NCBI GenBank assembly: GCA_017522015.1
Contig: JAFXAW010000041.1
Coordinates: forward strand, 1-58,197
Length of the DNA: 58,197 bases
Direction: 5' to 3'
Source: Oscillospiraceae bacterium
Lineage (GTDB): Bacteria; Bacillota; Clostridia; Oscillospirales; Oscillospiraceae
Shown here: piece by piece, positions 25,183 through 34,081 of the stretch
Layout: the number at the start of each line of letters is the position of its first letter
Numbering within the stretch: the stretch's first letter is position 1
The notes under the pieces: generated by a model
What the model was told of the DNA's origin: nothing
Databases searched by the model: none
The model's input: only the letters and a program-made list of their open reading frames with translations
Made by a program: the position numbers and the translations under genes

Positions 25183-25251
25183 ACGAACGACATTACCAAA
25201 CCCCTCATCACGCTTCCCCTGTGTTAAACCACATATTTCGTCAGTTGCGTG
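25175..25251 (-). promoter_or_regulatory. ZTP riboswitch (pfl motif)
   Basis: On the minus strand: CACGC (25251-25247) pairs with GCGTG (25213-25209); an inner TGTG/CACA hairpin (25233-25220) is followed by AGGGGAAGCG; the 5' ACTGACG and 3' CGTCTGGGCAG match the pfl pieces ACUGGCG and CGCCUGGGCA. The pseudoknot pairing is kept although its bases changed (GACG with CGTC in place of GGCG with CGCC), good evidence for the fold. ZTP/ZMP signals shortage of 10-formyl-THF; binding should turn the operon on by blocking the overlapping terminator. Confidence 0.9.
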
Positions 25252-25272
25252 CGGCACTAAATTATATTTTAG

Positions 25273-25301
25273 ATCATATCAAAAAAGTGTGCTTTATTCA
25301 A
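25273..25301 (-). promoter_or_regulatory. Sigma-A promoter of the purine operon
   Basis: On the minus strand TTGAAT (25301-25296), 17-nt spacer, TATGAT (25278-25273). Transcription would start near 25266 and run through the ZTP switch into purE. Confidence 0.8.
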
Positions 25302-25584
25302 TACACAATATTCTAAAAAAACCACTTTCAAATCATACCGGAATTTGTAAGATGTGTTGCCTGTGCGGAAATGCGCTTTCAACTTGTCGCATCCTGCATA
25401 AAAATGCACGCTATGTTTTCAGAAAAAAGCCACCGCAGCGCAGGTTGGAAATGTCTTAATCCCTATAAAACAAACGCAGTAGAATCAAGGCAAAAATAAG
25501 CAAACGTAACACTTGCTTTGTTTAATATTATAACGCCGTTTCTTTCTCTTTACCAGACAGTTTTCTGTTGATATATGCATTGGT
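25302..25584. other. AT-rich gene-free stretch
   Basis: Between the pur promoter and the promoter of the orphan gene. No RNA or gene is recognisable. Confidence 0.5.
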
Positions 25585-25613
25585 TTGAAATCCTTGGTAG
25601 AATGTGTTATATT
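25585..25613 (+). promoter_or_regulatory. Promoter of the zinc-ribbon orphan
   Basis: TTGAAA (25585-25590), 17-nt spacer, TATATT (25608-25613), 102 nt before the ATG. Confidence 0.65.
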
Positions 25614-25715
25614 TTAAATAGCGATAGAGCAATAGAAATACTTTCTTTTGAGAGGTCACTAGTAATATTATTTTATTAAATAAAATTATACTTTTGAACT
25701 ACCGAGGAGGACACT

Positions 25716-26474
25716 ATGATAATAGCTGGCATTGAACACGCACTCCGCTTTTGGGTTGATAATGAAGAAGGAGAGTCTATATGCGACGAGATCTTTGCTT
25801 CTTTTGAAGACCTGAATGCGTTCCTGAAAGAAGCTTGGTGTGATGAAAAATATGACGGGTTGACAGGGAAGTTCTCGCCTGTTGAAATTATTAACGGACA
25901 GCCAGATGAGTCAGCAAGGTTTGTTTACGATATTTCCCCGATTATGGAACTCGAGGCAGAAGAAATTGAAGATTATCATTGCTGTTTTGAGGAGGATTAT
26001 CGAGCATCAAAAGAAATGGCAGAGAGATTTGGTAAAGATACACAGTTTGTTCCGGAAGATGATGCGGATGATTATGAGAGCAAGAAAAAACACAGGAATG
26101 AAATCACGTACATTTGCCCCCATTGTTTTAGAGAACTCGATGATTGTCGCTGCTCTACCTATCCATATCACTTGATTCAAATTGATACATTGATCGTCCC
26201 GATTATTCGCACTTTGAATAGAAAAGGATATGTGACAACCGCTTGTTGCAGTGGCCACATTGAGGAGGTGCATTGTCTATCCATTTATGTAGCGTTCAAA
26301 GATGAGCATGATTTTGGCAATAACATTCCAAAGGGTGCTGTTTATGCACGTGTTGATCGAGCCATCAGGTTTGATAGCTTGGAAAAAATGGATAGAGCAG
26401 AAAGGCAAGTGTTCCGTGAGCATTGCATCAAAAAACTTGCTGCATGGGCAAACAGTTTACCTTCTTTGCGCTAA
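25716..26474 (+). CDS. Hypothetical zinc-ribbon protein
   Basis: 252 residues, soluble, acidic. A four-cysteine knuckle C-P-H-C ... C-R-C (134, 137, 144, 146) is followed by a helix and the motif T-A-C-C-S-G-H (175-181). The latter loosely recalls the SSCSGR of TYW3-type tRNA-modifying proteins, but the rest is not similar enough to assign a function. The N-terminal 120 residues resemble nothing I know. AT-rich codon use differs from the GC-rich genes around it, suggesting transfer. GAGGAGG precedes the ATG; it has its own promoter and terminator and sits next to a tRNA cluster. Confidence 0.7.
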   Translation: MIIAGIEHALRFWVDNEEGESICDEIFASFEDLNAFLKEAWCDEKYDGLTGKFSPVEIINGQPDESARFVYDISPIMELEAEEIEDYHCCFEEDYRASKEMAERFGKDTQFVPEDDADDYESKKKHRNEITYICPHCFRELDDCRCSTYPYHLIQIDTLIVPIIRTLNRKGYVTTACCSGHIEEVHCLSIYVAFKDEHDFGNNIPKGAVYARVDRAIRFDSLEKMDRAERQVFREHCIKKLAAWANSLPSLR

Positions 26475-26585
26475 AATAATATATCCTCGCTAACGCCTTG
26501 CGCCTTTTTACCATCACAAAGTTCTGAAAAAGTTCTTCAACACTTGCTTGAGAAGCATTCATAATGATCGGTTTTCTTAACATAA

Positions 26586-26637
26586 TCAGACACCCTGCCT
26601 TCATCAAAAACGAGAAACAGGCAGGGTGTCTGACTTT
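26586..26637 (+). terminator. Terminator of the zinc-ribbon orphan
   Basis: 14-bp stem (26586-26599 with 26620-26633), then CTTTTAA. The arm GACACCCTGC also occurs in the nearby tRNA-Lys gene. Confidence 0.75.
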
Positions 26638-26640
26638 TAA

Positions 26641-26680
26641 CAAAAAGAGAAGAGCCTTGAAAACGCAATGTTTTCAAGGC
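26641..26680 (-). terminator. Terminator of the tRNA cluster
   Basis: On the minus strand an 11-bp stem (26680-26670 with 26664-26654) followed by TCTTCTCTTTTTG, just past tRNA-Lys. Confidence 0.9.
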
Positions 26681-26682
26681 TT

Positions 26683-26758
26683 TGGTGACCCAGCGGGGAT
26701 TCGAACCCCGGACACCCTGCTTAAAAGGCAGGTGCTCTGCCTGCTGAGCTACTGGATC
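26683..26758 (-). tRNA. tRNA-Lys (TTT)
   Basis: 76 nt with encoded CCA. Acceptor GATCCAG pairs with CTGGGTC; the anticodon loop CTTTTAA gives TTT; the T arm has GGTTCGAAT. Last of five tRNAs read from 27194 down. Confidence 0.97.
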
Positions 26759-26768
26759 ATATTAAATT

Positions 26769-26843
26769 TGGCTGGGATGGCAGGGATCGAACCTGCGAAT
26801 GCGGGAGTCAAAGTCCCGTGCCTTACCCCTTGGCTACATCCCA
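26769..26843 (-). tRNA. tRNA-Gln (TTG)
   Basis: 75 nt with encoded CCA. Acceptor TGGGATG pairs with CATCCCA; the anticodon loop CTTTGAC gives TTG. Substrate for the GlnRS encoded at 1612-3276. Confidence 0.97.
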
Positions 26844-26895
26844 TCATAAAGAACGGAAGGTCGGATTTCGCTCCGACCCTCTCGCCTCAAAAAAG

Positions 26896-26972
26896 TGGGG
26901 TGGGATATGGGGCTCGAACCCACGACACCCGGAACCACAATCCGGTGCTCTGCCAACTGAGCTAATCCCACC
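26896..26972 (-). tRNA. tRNA-His (GTG)
   Basis: 77 nt with encoded CCA. The anticodon loop TTGTGGT gives GTG, and an extra 5' G (26972) faces C73, the histidine identity pair. Confidence 0.97.
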
Positions 26973-26994
26973 ATATGATGCTGTTTGCCTTGGA

Positions 26995-27071
26995 TGGCAC
27001 GCCAGGAGGGATTCGAACCCCCGACCTACTGCTTAGAAGGCAGTTGCTCTATCCTACTGAGCTACTGGCGC
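26995..27071 (-). tRNA. tRNA-Arg (TCT)
   Basis: 77 nt with encoded CCA. Acceptor GCGCCAG pairs with CTGGCGT (one G-U); the anticodon loop CTTCTAA gives TCT. Confidence 0.96.
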
Positions 27072-27120
27072 GTATCGTCTCGAGGGGGTCTATCCCTTTT
27101 GCGGAAGCTCCTTCCGCCAG

Positions 27121-27194
27121 TGGAGCGGATGATGGGAATCGAACCCACGTATCCAGCTTGGAAGGCTGGTGTTCTACCATTGAACTACATCCGC
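27121..27194 (-). tRNA. tRNA-Gly (TCC)
   Basis: 74 nt with encoded CCA. Acceptor GCGGATG pairs with CATCCGC; the anticodon loop CTTCCAA gives TCC. First gene of the tRNA cluster. Confidence 0.97.
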
Positions 27195-27224
27195 ACAGCT
27201 CGTCCCCAAATGTTCAGCTTAGAA

Positions 27225-27253
27225 AGCATACCATCAACGGAATCGATTGTCAA
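27225..27253 (-). promoter_or_regulatory. Promoter of the tRNA cluster
   Basis: On the minus strand TTGACA (27253-27248), 17-nt spacer, TATGCT (27230-27225), 30 nt before tRNA-Gly. Confidence 0.85.
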
Positions 27254-27357
27254 TAGTTTTTTCTTCGCCGAAACACACAAAAACTCTCCCGGCACCGAAT
27301 ACAGGCGCCCACAAGCCCTGCACATCCCTCCGCGGCATTATGCCGGGAGGTCGCGCC

Positions 27358-27444
27358 GCCCGGTGCGCGCACTTGCACTTCGGGCGGCACGCGCACCGGG
27401 CAGAATCCTTTTCGCAAACGCCCCCCGCGCGGCGAGGGGCGTTT
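27358..27444 (-). terminator. Two GC-rich hairpins after the DUF1846 gene
   Basis: AAACGCCCC (27416-27424) pairs with GGGGCGTTT (27436-27444), and further on CCCGGTGCGCG pairs with CGCGCACCGGG (about 27359-27400). T residues are few, so termination strength is uncertain; they separate the DUF1846 gene from the tRNA promoter. Confidence 0.55.
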
Positions 27445-27449
27445 CATTC

Positions 27450-28934
27450 TTATCTGTGATAGAGCTTGCTGGTTTCGTACTGCGGCTCGCAGGTGACGTT
27501 GACGCCCAGTTTCCGGAACAGGCTCTCGTCCACGCGCGAGAGAATAACCGTCGCGTGCGCCTCACTTCCGGCGAGCTTCGAGAGCTGCTCCATCGCGCGG
27601 TGCGCCTGCGGATCCGACACAGCGCAGATGGACAGCGCGATCAACACCTCGTCCGAGTGCAGGCGCGGGTTCCGGTTGCCCATGTGGGCGACCTTCAGAT
27701 GCTGAATCGGCTCAATAACCTCCGGAGAGATCAGATTCACGGCGTCCTCAATCCCTGCGAGCGACTTAAGCGCATTGAGCAGGCAGGCCGCGCAGGCGCC
27801 GAGGAAATTTCCCGTCCGCCCGGTGACAATCTTACCGTTGGGCAGACTCATTGCCACAGCCGGCTCCCCCGTCTCCTGCGCCTTGGCCAGCGCGGGCGCA
27901 ACAACCTCACGGTCATTCGTGCCGACGTTGAGCTGGCTGAGGAGCATCTCGATCTTATACAGCTCCGCCGACTTGCTCAGCCCCTGGCGAATGGAGCAGG
28001 CCGTGCTGAAATAACGGCGGATGACCTCCTGACGGGACGCCTCCCGGCAGGCCTTGTCGTCCGTGATGCACTTGCCGACCATGTTCACGCCCATATCCGT
28101 CGGACTGTTGTAGGGGCACTTCCCCAGAATCCGCTCAAGCATCGCCCGCACGACGGGGAAAATCTCAATATCGCGGTTATAATTGACGGCGGTCTCCCCG
28201 TAAGCCTCCAGATGGTAAGGGTCAATCATGTTCACATCGTTGAGGTCGGCCGTCGCCGCCTCATAGGCAAGGTTGACCGGATGCCGCAACGGCAGGTTCC
28301 AGATCGGGAAGGTTTCAAACTTCGCATAGCCCGCCGCGACACCGCGCTTGTGCTCATGATAGAGCTGGCTCAGGCAGGTGGCCATTTTCCCGCTGCCGGG
28401 GCCGGGGGCGGTAACGATGACCAGAGACCGGCTGGTCTCCACATAGTCATTGCGTCCAAAGCCGTCGTCCGAGACGATCAGCGGCAGGTCGGCAGGATAG
28501 TCGGGAATCGTATAGTGCCGGTACACCTTGATGCCCAGCGACTCCAGCCGCTTCTGGAAGGCCTCCGCCGTGCGCTGGCCCGCCCAGCGCGTGATGACAA
28601 CGCTTCCGACAAGCAGACCGCAGTCCCGAAACGCATCGATCAGCCGCAGCGCGTCCAGATCATAGGTGATGCCGAGGTCGCCGCGGCGCTTGTTGCGCTC
28701 AATGTCGTCCGCAGAGATTACGATGACGATCTCTGCCTCGTCGCGCAGCTCCATGAGCATGCGGATCTTGCTGTCGGGCTCAAAGCCGGGCAGCACACGG
28801 GCCGCGTGAAAATCATCGAAGAGCTTGCCGCCAAACTCCAGATAGAGCTTGCCGCCGAACTTCTCGATGCGCTCGCGGATATGCGCCGACTGCATGGCGA
28901 TGTACAGGTCATTATCAAAGCCAATCTTCTCCAT
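27450..28934 (-). CDS. DUF1846 family protein
   Basis: 494 residues, full length for the DUF1846 (UPF0371) family. Typical features seen: the KIGFDNDLYIAMQSAHIRER-type start, a nucleotide-binding-like stretch VTAPGPGSGKMATCLSQ (about 174-190), and the NSPTDMGVNMVG segment. The family is widespread in Firmicutes; structural work describes a P-loop-like core, but no reaction is settled. Monocistronic in this window. Confidence 0.92.
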   Translation of the reverse strand: MEKIGFDNDLYIAMQSAHIRERIEKFGGKLYLEFGGKLFDDFHAARVLPGFEPDSKIRMLMELRDEAEIVIVISADDIERNKRRGDLGITYDLDALRLIDAFRDCGLLVGSVVITRWAGQRTAEAFQKRLESLGIKVYRHYTIPDYPADLPLIVSDDGFGRNDYVETSRSLVIVTAPGPGSGKMATCLSQLYHEHKRGVAAGYAKFETFPIWNLPLRHPVNLAYEAATADLNDVNMIDPYHLEAYGETAVNYNRDIEIFPVVRAMLERILGKCPYNSPTDMGVNMVGKCITDDKACREASRQEVIRRYFSTACSIRQGLSKSAELYKIEMLLSQLNVGTNDREVVAPALAKAQETGEPAVAMSLPNGKIVTGRTGNFLGACAACLLNALKSLAGIEDAVNLISPEVIEPIQHLKVAHMGNRNPRLHSDEVLIALSICAVSDPQAHRAMEQLSKLAGSEAHATVILSRVDESLFRKLGVNVTCEPQYETSKLYHR

Positions 28935-29109
28935 CGTATGTCACTCTACCTCTGTCTTTATATTTCTTTTCTGTCCGCCCCGGCTTTTGCGCCGGAACTG
29001 CCCGGAGGCTCCAAACCCGCGCCGGTAAGGATACCGCGCCGGATCCCGAAGTCCCGCCGGGGTGCGTCAGCCACAGAAAATCCGTTTCTGCGCACATCCC
29101 AATATTACG

Positions 29110-30276
29110 TCAAAGCGAACTGCTTTCTTTTTCGGCCGTCCGCTGTAAATACAAGCTGTGGTAATCCAGATACTTCCTGGCGTTATAGATGTTCTTGCTT
29201 TTGATCTCAAAATAACGCTCGCCGCAGGAAAAAACAATCACCTTTGCGGTAAAAATCGCCATATTCTCGATCTCCGACATGGCAAAACGCTCGCCACAAC
29301 AGACAAGCTCGTCGGCGTATTGGCGCAGCTCGCCCTTTCCGACAAAAACCGTCTTGTGTCCGGGCAGCACTTCGTGAAGCAGTATATCCGAATCGGAAAA
29401 CAGCAACCCGTTCTCATCCGGCTCCAGCGCAGCAAGCCGCTCTTTCTGCCAGGCATCCCACGCGCCGGGATTTGCAAAGGGCTCCGCGGGCTCAAAGGCA
29501 CCCGTTTCCGTGAATTTTCGGGAAAAGCCGCAATCGCAGCGGATATATGCGCCCTTGCTGTGCAGCGTGCCGACCCGGCCGCATTCCGGGCAGAGATAGG
29601 TCAGCGTCTCCATATGCTCGGCGGGCGCCTTGGATTTATAAACAACCGGCTCAGCGAGCTGACGCTCCCAGGCATCCTCCCGGATATCCCGGTTGATGAG
29701 TTCATAGATCGCATCCGGCTTCATGGCCTTGAGCTCCTGCGGGGGATAAACGCCCACAATGTGCCCCGTCATCTTTCCCTTGCGGATGCCCTTACCCCAG
29801 CGGGGCGAGGTCAGGTGTCCGCCCTCGAGGCGATAGGTCACAAGCGTTGCGCCGCAGGTGCGCGCAAGCTTCGCCGTCGCCGGAAAAACCCAGCCGGTCT
29901 GCCCGTCCCAGGTGCACTCGCCCTCGGCAAAAAGGCCGACGGTAATTCCCTGGCGCACACTGCGGATAATCGCCATCACCGTGTCCGCAGCCGATGCCGC
30001 CTTTTTGCGGGAGATGGGTGAAAGAAACCACTTCAGCAGCTTGCTCAGCAGGCCCTTGCGGAAAAGATGCTCGCTCGACACGAAGCTGATCGGCGTATCC
30101 GGAAAGCTCAGCGCAAGCATCACGGGGTCAAGCGTCGTCACATGGTTGGACACAATCAGGCAGGGCCCTTCGACCGGACGCACCTGCGGCGTGTAGCCAT
30201 ACACAAGCCGGAAGAAAAACCGCGCCGGTTTATAAAGCAGCTTCAGCAAAAACCGATATCGTTTCATGGGTTCCAT
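29110..30276 (-). CDS. PlsC-type acyltransferase with C-terminal zinc ribbon
   Basis: 388 residues. The first 210 form a 1-acylglycerol-phosphate acyltransferase domain: catalytic NHVTTLD (His45, Asp50), FAEGECTWDG in place of the FPEGTRS block, and a membrane-associated N-terminus. It would make phosphatidic acid or acylate a related lipid. Unusually, a four-cysteine ribbon C-P-E-C ... C-D-C (229, 232, 247, 249) and a further 130-residue domain follow; their role is unknown. The ATG at 30276 is chosen because AAGGAGG lies 7-9 nt upstream; a longer frame has no ribosome site. Confidence 0.85.
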   Translation of the reverse strand: MEPMKRYRFLLKLLYKPARFFFRLVYGYTPQVRPVEGPCLIVSNHVTTLDPVMLALSFPDTPISFVSSEHLFRKGLLSKLLKWFLSPISRKKAASAADTVMAIIRSVRQGITVGLFAEGECTWDGQTGWVFPATAKLARTCGATLVTYRLEGGHLTSPRWGKGIRKGKMTGHIVGVYPPQELKAMKPDAIYELINRDIREDAWERQLAEPVVYKSKAPAEHMETLTYLCPECGRVGTLHSKGAYIRCDCGFSRKFTETGAFEPAEPFANPGAWDAWQKERLAALEPDENGLLFSDSDILLHEVLPGHKTVFVGKGELRQYADELVCCGERFAMSEIENMAIFTAKVIVFSCGERYFEIKSKNIYNARKYLDYHSLYLQRTAEKESSSL

Positions 30277-30447
30277 ATTCCTGCCCCTCCTTACGCCCTG
30301 CACTGTCACGGCACGAAGCAGCGCGCTCCGCCGTTCGTTCGACAAATTTCTCACAAGCTTAAGACGCTAAAGTATTATATATTATTTTGCTGCCCTTTTT
30401 CAATTCAAATTTTTATATTTTTTACAACTTGGATACACTTATTTGTC

Positions 30448-30476
30448 TTTGTTTTTTCAAAATAATGTGTTATAAT
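30448..30476 (+). promoter_or_regulatory. Promoter of the secA operon
   Basis: Perfect TATAAT (30471-30476) with a weak -35, TTTGTT (30448-30453), at 17-nt spacing in AT-rich DNA, 52 nt before the secA ATG. Confidence 0.6.
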
Positions 30477-30527
30477 GGAATTTAATAATGGACGAATTAT
30501 GCTCTTTATGCGGAAAGGCAAGAATTT

Positions 30528-33275
30528 ATGGGACTTCTGACAAAGCTTTTCGGAACACATTCCGAGCGTGAACTGAAAAAAATCTATCCCATCGCGGACA
30601 GGATTGAGGCGCTCGGCAAAGAATATGAAGCACTCTCTGACGCCGAACTCAGCGCGAAGACAGATGCTTTCAAGGCGCGTCTGGCGCAGGGCGAGACGCT
30701 TGATGACATTTTGCCCGACGCCTTTGCCGCCGTGCGCGAGGCCGCATGGCGCGTGCTCGGGCAGCGGCCCTACCGTGTGCAGCTCATCGGCGGCATCGTG
30801 CTCCATCAGGGGCGCATTGCCGAGATGAAAACCGGCGAGGGCAAAACCCTCGTGGCCGTGCTGCCCGCCTATCTCAACGCGCTGACCGGCAAGGGCGTGC
30901 ACATCGTCACCGTCAACGACTATCTGGCGCGGCGCGACAGCGAGTGGATGGGCAAGGTGCACCGTTTCATGGGCCTGCAGGTCGGTCTGATCGTGCACGG
31001 GCTGAACAACGCCGAGCGGCGCGCGGCCTACGCTGCCGACATCACCTACGGCACAAACAACGAGATGGGCTTTGACTATCTTCGTGACAATATGGCGCTC
31101 TATAAGGAAAACATGGTGCAGCGCGGCCATCCATTCGTCATCGTGGACGAGGTGGACTCCATCCTCATCGACGAGGCAAGAACGCCGCTGATTATCTCCG
31201 GCCAGGGCGACGAGAGCACCGACCTCTACCGCAAGGTGGACGATTTTGTCGCCCGTCTGCGCGTGAAGGTCTATGCCAGCATTGACGAGAAGCTGGAGGA
31301 GGACGAGAGCGACGATGCCGACTATGTTGTGGACGAAAAGGCGCGCTCCGCCACGCTGACCGCCCGCGGCATTGCCAAGGCCGAGCAGCATTTCGGGCTG
31401 GAAAACCTTTCCGATCTGGAAAACTCCACGCTCAGTCACCACATCAACCAGGCCATCAAGGCGCACGGCATCATGAAGCGCGACATTGACTATGTCCTCA
31501 AGGATGGCGAGATCATCATTGTCGACGAATTCACGGGCCGTCTTATGTTCGGCCGTCGCTACAGCGAGGGGCTGCATCAGGCCATCGAGGCCAAGGAACA
31601 CGTTACGGTCGCGCGCGAAAGCAAGACGCTGGCCACCATCACCTTCCAGAACTACTTCCGCCTGTATGACAAGCTCTCCGGCATGACCGGCACCGCCGTC
31701 ACCGAAGAGGAGGAATTTCAGGCGATCTATAATCTCGACATTGTCGAGATCCCGACCAACCGCCCCGTCGTGCGCATCGACAATCCGGATTCGGTGTTCA
31801 AAAACGAGGCGGGCAAGAACCGTGCGATCCTCGCGCAGATCGAGGCCTGCCACGAAAAGGGCCAGCCCGTGCTGGTCGGCACGGTCAGCATCGAGAAGAG
31901 CGAGCAGTTGAGCGCCCTGCTGCGCCGCAAGGGCATCGCGCACAACGTGCTCAACGCCAAGCAGCATGATCGCGAGGCGGAGATCGTCGCGCAGGCGGGC
32001 AAATTCGGCGCTGTGACCATCGCAACCAACATGGCGGGCCGCGGAACGGACATCATGCTCGGCGGCAACGCGGAATATCTGGCGAAGAACGACCTGAAAA
32101 AAGCCGGCTTCTCCGACGAGGTCATCGCGGAGGCAACCGGCTACGCAGAAACCGACAATGCAGAAATTCTGGAGGCGCGAAAGCAGTTCGCCGAAAGGCT
32201 TGCACAGCACAAGCTCGTCACGAACGCGGAGGCCGAAAAGGTGCGCGCCGCCGGCGGACTTTTCATCCTCGGCACTGAGCGCCACGAATCCAGACGAATT
32301 GACAATCAGCTCCGCGGCCGCGCAGGCCGTCAGGGCGATCCCGGCGAAAGCCGCTTTTACCTTGCGCTCACGGACGACGTCATGCGTCTGTTCGGCAGTG
32401 AGCGCGTGATGGGCATGCTGGAAACCCTCGGGCTCGAGGAGGACACGCCCATTGACCACAAGATGCTCACCGGCGCGATTGAGCAGTCGCAAAAAACGGT
32501 GGAAAGCCGCAACTTCCAGTCCCGTAAAAGCGTGCTGGAATATGACGACGTGATGAACGTGCAGCGCAACCTCATCTACGAGCAGCGCCGCCGCGTGCTG
32601 GACGGTGAGGACATCTCGGCAAACATCCGCTCGATGATTGAGGACATGATCGCCATGGGCGTGGACGGCGAGCCGCTGGATAACGAGGCGCAGTTTGACG
32701 CTGTGCTCGCGCCCTTCGAAAAGCTCTTTGTCGCGCACGGACAGATCAAATGGTCGCCCGATCTGAGTGCCGATGCGCTGAAAGAGGAGCTCTCCCGCCG
32801 CGCCAACGCCGTGTACGCCGCGCGCGAAGCTGAGCTCGGCATGGGGCCGAACAATCTGCCGCTCATGCGCGAGCTGGAGCGCGTTGTGATGCTGCGCGTT
32901 GTGGATGAATACTGGATGGATCACATCGATGCCATGCAGGAGCTGCGCCGCGGCATCAGCCTGCGCGCCTATGGCAACGAGAAGCCCGTTGACGCCTACA
33001 GGCAGGAGGGATTCTCCATGTTTGAAGCCATGATTCACGGCATGCGCGAGGAAGTCGTGCGCCGCATGTTCACGGTGCGTGTGCGCAAGGAGCAGGCCAT
33101 GGAACGCAAGAGCGTTTCGAAAAACGCGGTCGGCAACGTCGGCGGCGAGGCCGTCAAGAAGGCGCCGGTCAAAAAGGCCGCCAAAATCGGCCGCAACGAC
33201 CCCTGCCCCTGCGGCAAAAAGCGCCCGAACGGACTGCCGATGAAATACAAAGACTGCTGCGGAAAAAACGCATGA
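30528..33275 (+). CDS. secA: Preprotein translocase ATPase SecA
   Basis: 915 residues. Motor motifs seen: MKTGEGKTL (Walker A, about 100-108), [20 protein letters not shown], and MAGRGTDI in the second ATPase domain; [19 protein letters not shown] is the arginine-finger block. The C-terminus carries the SecB/zinc motif C-P-C-G ... C-C-G. SecA drives protein export through SecYEG. It overlaps pgeF by four bases (ATGA), so the pair is coupled. Confidence 0.98.
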   Translation: MGLLTKLFGTHSERELKKIYPIADRIEALGKEYEALSDAELSAKTDAFKARLAQGETLDDILPDAFAAVREAAWRVLGQRPYRVQLIGGIVLHQGRIAEMKTGEGKTLVAVLPAYLNALTGKGVHIVTVNDYLARRDSEWMGKVHRFMGLQVGLIVHGLNNAERRAAYAADITYGTNNEMGFDYLRDNMALYKENMVQRGHPFVIVDEVDSILIDEARTPLIISGQGDESTDLYRKVDDFVARLRVKVYASIDEKLEEDESDDADYVVDEKARSATLTARGIAKAEQHFGLENLSDLENSTLSHHINQAIKAHGIMKRDIDYVLKDGEIIIVDEFTGRLMFGRRYSEGLHQAIEAKEHVTVARESKTLATITFQNYFRLYDKLSGMTGTAVTEEEEFQAIYNLDIVEIPTNRPVVRIDNPDSVFKNEAGKNRAILAQIEACHEKGQPVLVGTVSIEKSEQLSALLRRKGIAHNVLNAKQHDREAEIVAQAGKFGAVTIATNMAGRGTDIMLGGNAEYLAKNDLKKAGFSDEVIAEATGYAETDNAEILEARKQFAERLAQHKLVTNAEAEKVRAAGGLFILGTERHESRRIDNQLRGRAGRQGDPGESRFYLALTDDVMRLFGSERVMGMLETLGLEEDTPIDHKMLTGAIEQSQKTVESRNFQSRKSVLEYDDVMNVQRNLIYEQRRRVLDGEDISANIRSMIEDMIAMGVDGEPLDNEAQFDAVLAPFEKLFVAHGQIKWSPDLSADALKEELSRRANAVYAAREAELGMGPNNLPLMRELERVVMLRVVDEYWMDHIDAMQELRRGISLRAYGNEKPVDAYRQEGFSMFEAMIHGMREEVVRRMFTVRVRKEQAMERKSVSKNAVGNVGGEAVKKAPVKKAAKIGRNDPCPCGKKRPNGLPMKYKDCCGKNA

Positions 33276-34081
33276 TTGCCGCTATGAAGTTTGAAATGCG
33301 TCGCCATGGCGCCCTTGAATATGCAGTCAGCCCCATTCTCCCCTGCCGGCACGCCTTCACAACGCGTTACGGCGGCGTCTCGAGTGGACATCTTGCCAGC
33401 CTGAATCTCGGCGAGAACCGCGGTGACACGCAGGAGAATGTGCGGGAAAACTACCGGCGCGTCTGCGCTGCGCTGGGAGTGGAGGAAACTTCCCTTGTTT
33501 TCTCCAGGCAGGTACACGGCAACGATGTGCGCGTTGTCACAAAAGCTGACCGGCACACGCTGTTTGCGCCCGTACCCTATGAGGCGGACGCGCTTGTCAC
33601 AAACGAGCCGGGAAACGTGCTGACGATCTTCACGGCGGATTGCGTGCCCGTTCTGCTGTGCGACGCGGAGCACGGCGTCATCGGCGCCGCCCACTGCGGC
33701 TGGCGCAGCAGTGTAGCCGACATGCTGGGAAACACCGTCCGCGAAATGTGCCGTCTCGGCGCGGAAGAGAAAAACATCCGCGCCGCCATCGGCCCCTCCA
33801 TCGGCGCGTGCTGCTTTGAGACCGGACCGGAGGTGCCCGAGGCCGTTCGAAACTGGCTCGGCGCGGAGGCGGACGGTTTTATCCGGGACAAGGCGGACAC
33901 GCCGGGAAAATTCCTTGTCGATCTGCGCGGCGCAAACGCTGCGCGTCTGCTTCAGCTCGGCGTGCCAAAAGAGAACATCTCCATTTCCGACGAATGCACC
34001 ATGTGCAAATCTGAAAAATACTGGTCACACCGCGCGACAAAGGGACTGCGCGGCTCTCAGGCCAGCCTGATTGTGCTATGA
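33272..34081 (+). CDS. pgeF: Laccase-domain protein PgeF
   Basis: 269 residues of the YfiH/PgeF family. Seen: the [10 protein letters not shown] histidine, TADCVPVLL (about 122-130), AHCGWR (about 143-148) and [10 protein letters not shown], which together bind a metal. Members are known as polyphenol oxidases or as a peptidoglycan-editing factor that removes wrongly placed serine from precursor stems. Start taken at the ATG overlapping the secA stop; a second ATG follows four codons later. Its own stop overlaps the next gene. Confidence 0.93.
   Translation: MIAAMKFEMRRHGALEYAVSPILPCRHAFTTRYGGVSSGHLASLNLGENRGDTQENVRENYRRVCAALGVEETSLVFSRQVHGNDVRVVTKADRHTLFAPVPYEADALVTNEPGNVLTIFTADCVPVLLCDAEHGVIGAAHCGWRSSVADMLGNTVREMCRLGAEEKNIRAAIGPSIGACCFETGPEVPEAVRNWLGAEADGFIRDKADTPGKFLVDLRGANAARLLQLGVPKENISISDECTMCKSEKYWSHRATKGLRGSQASLIVL

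Noticed and set aside
30405-33038. Long minus-strand frame opposite secA
   Set aside because: Antisense shadow; secA motifs are all on the plus strand.
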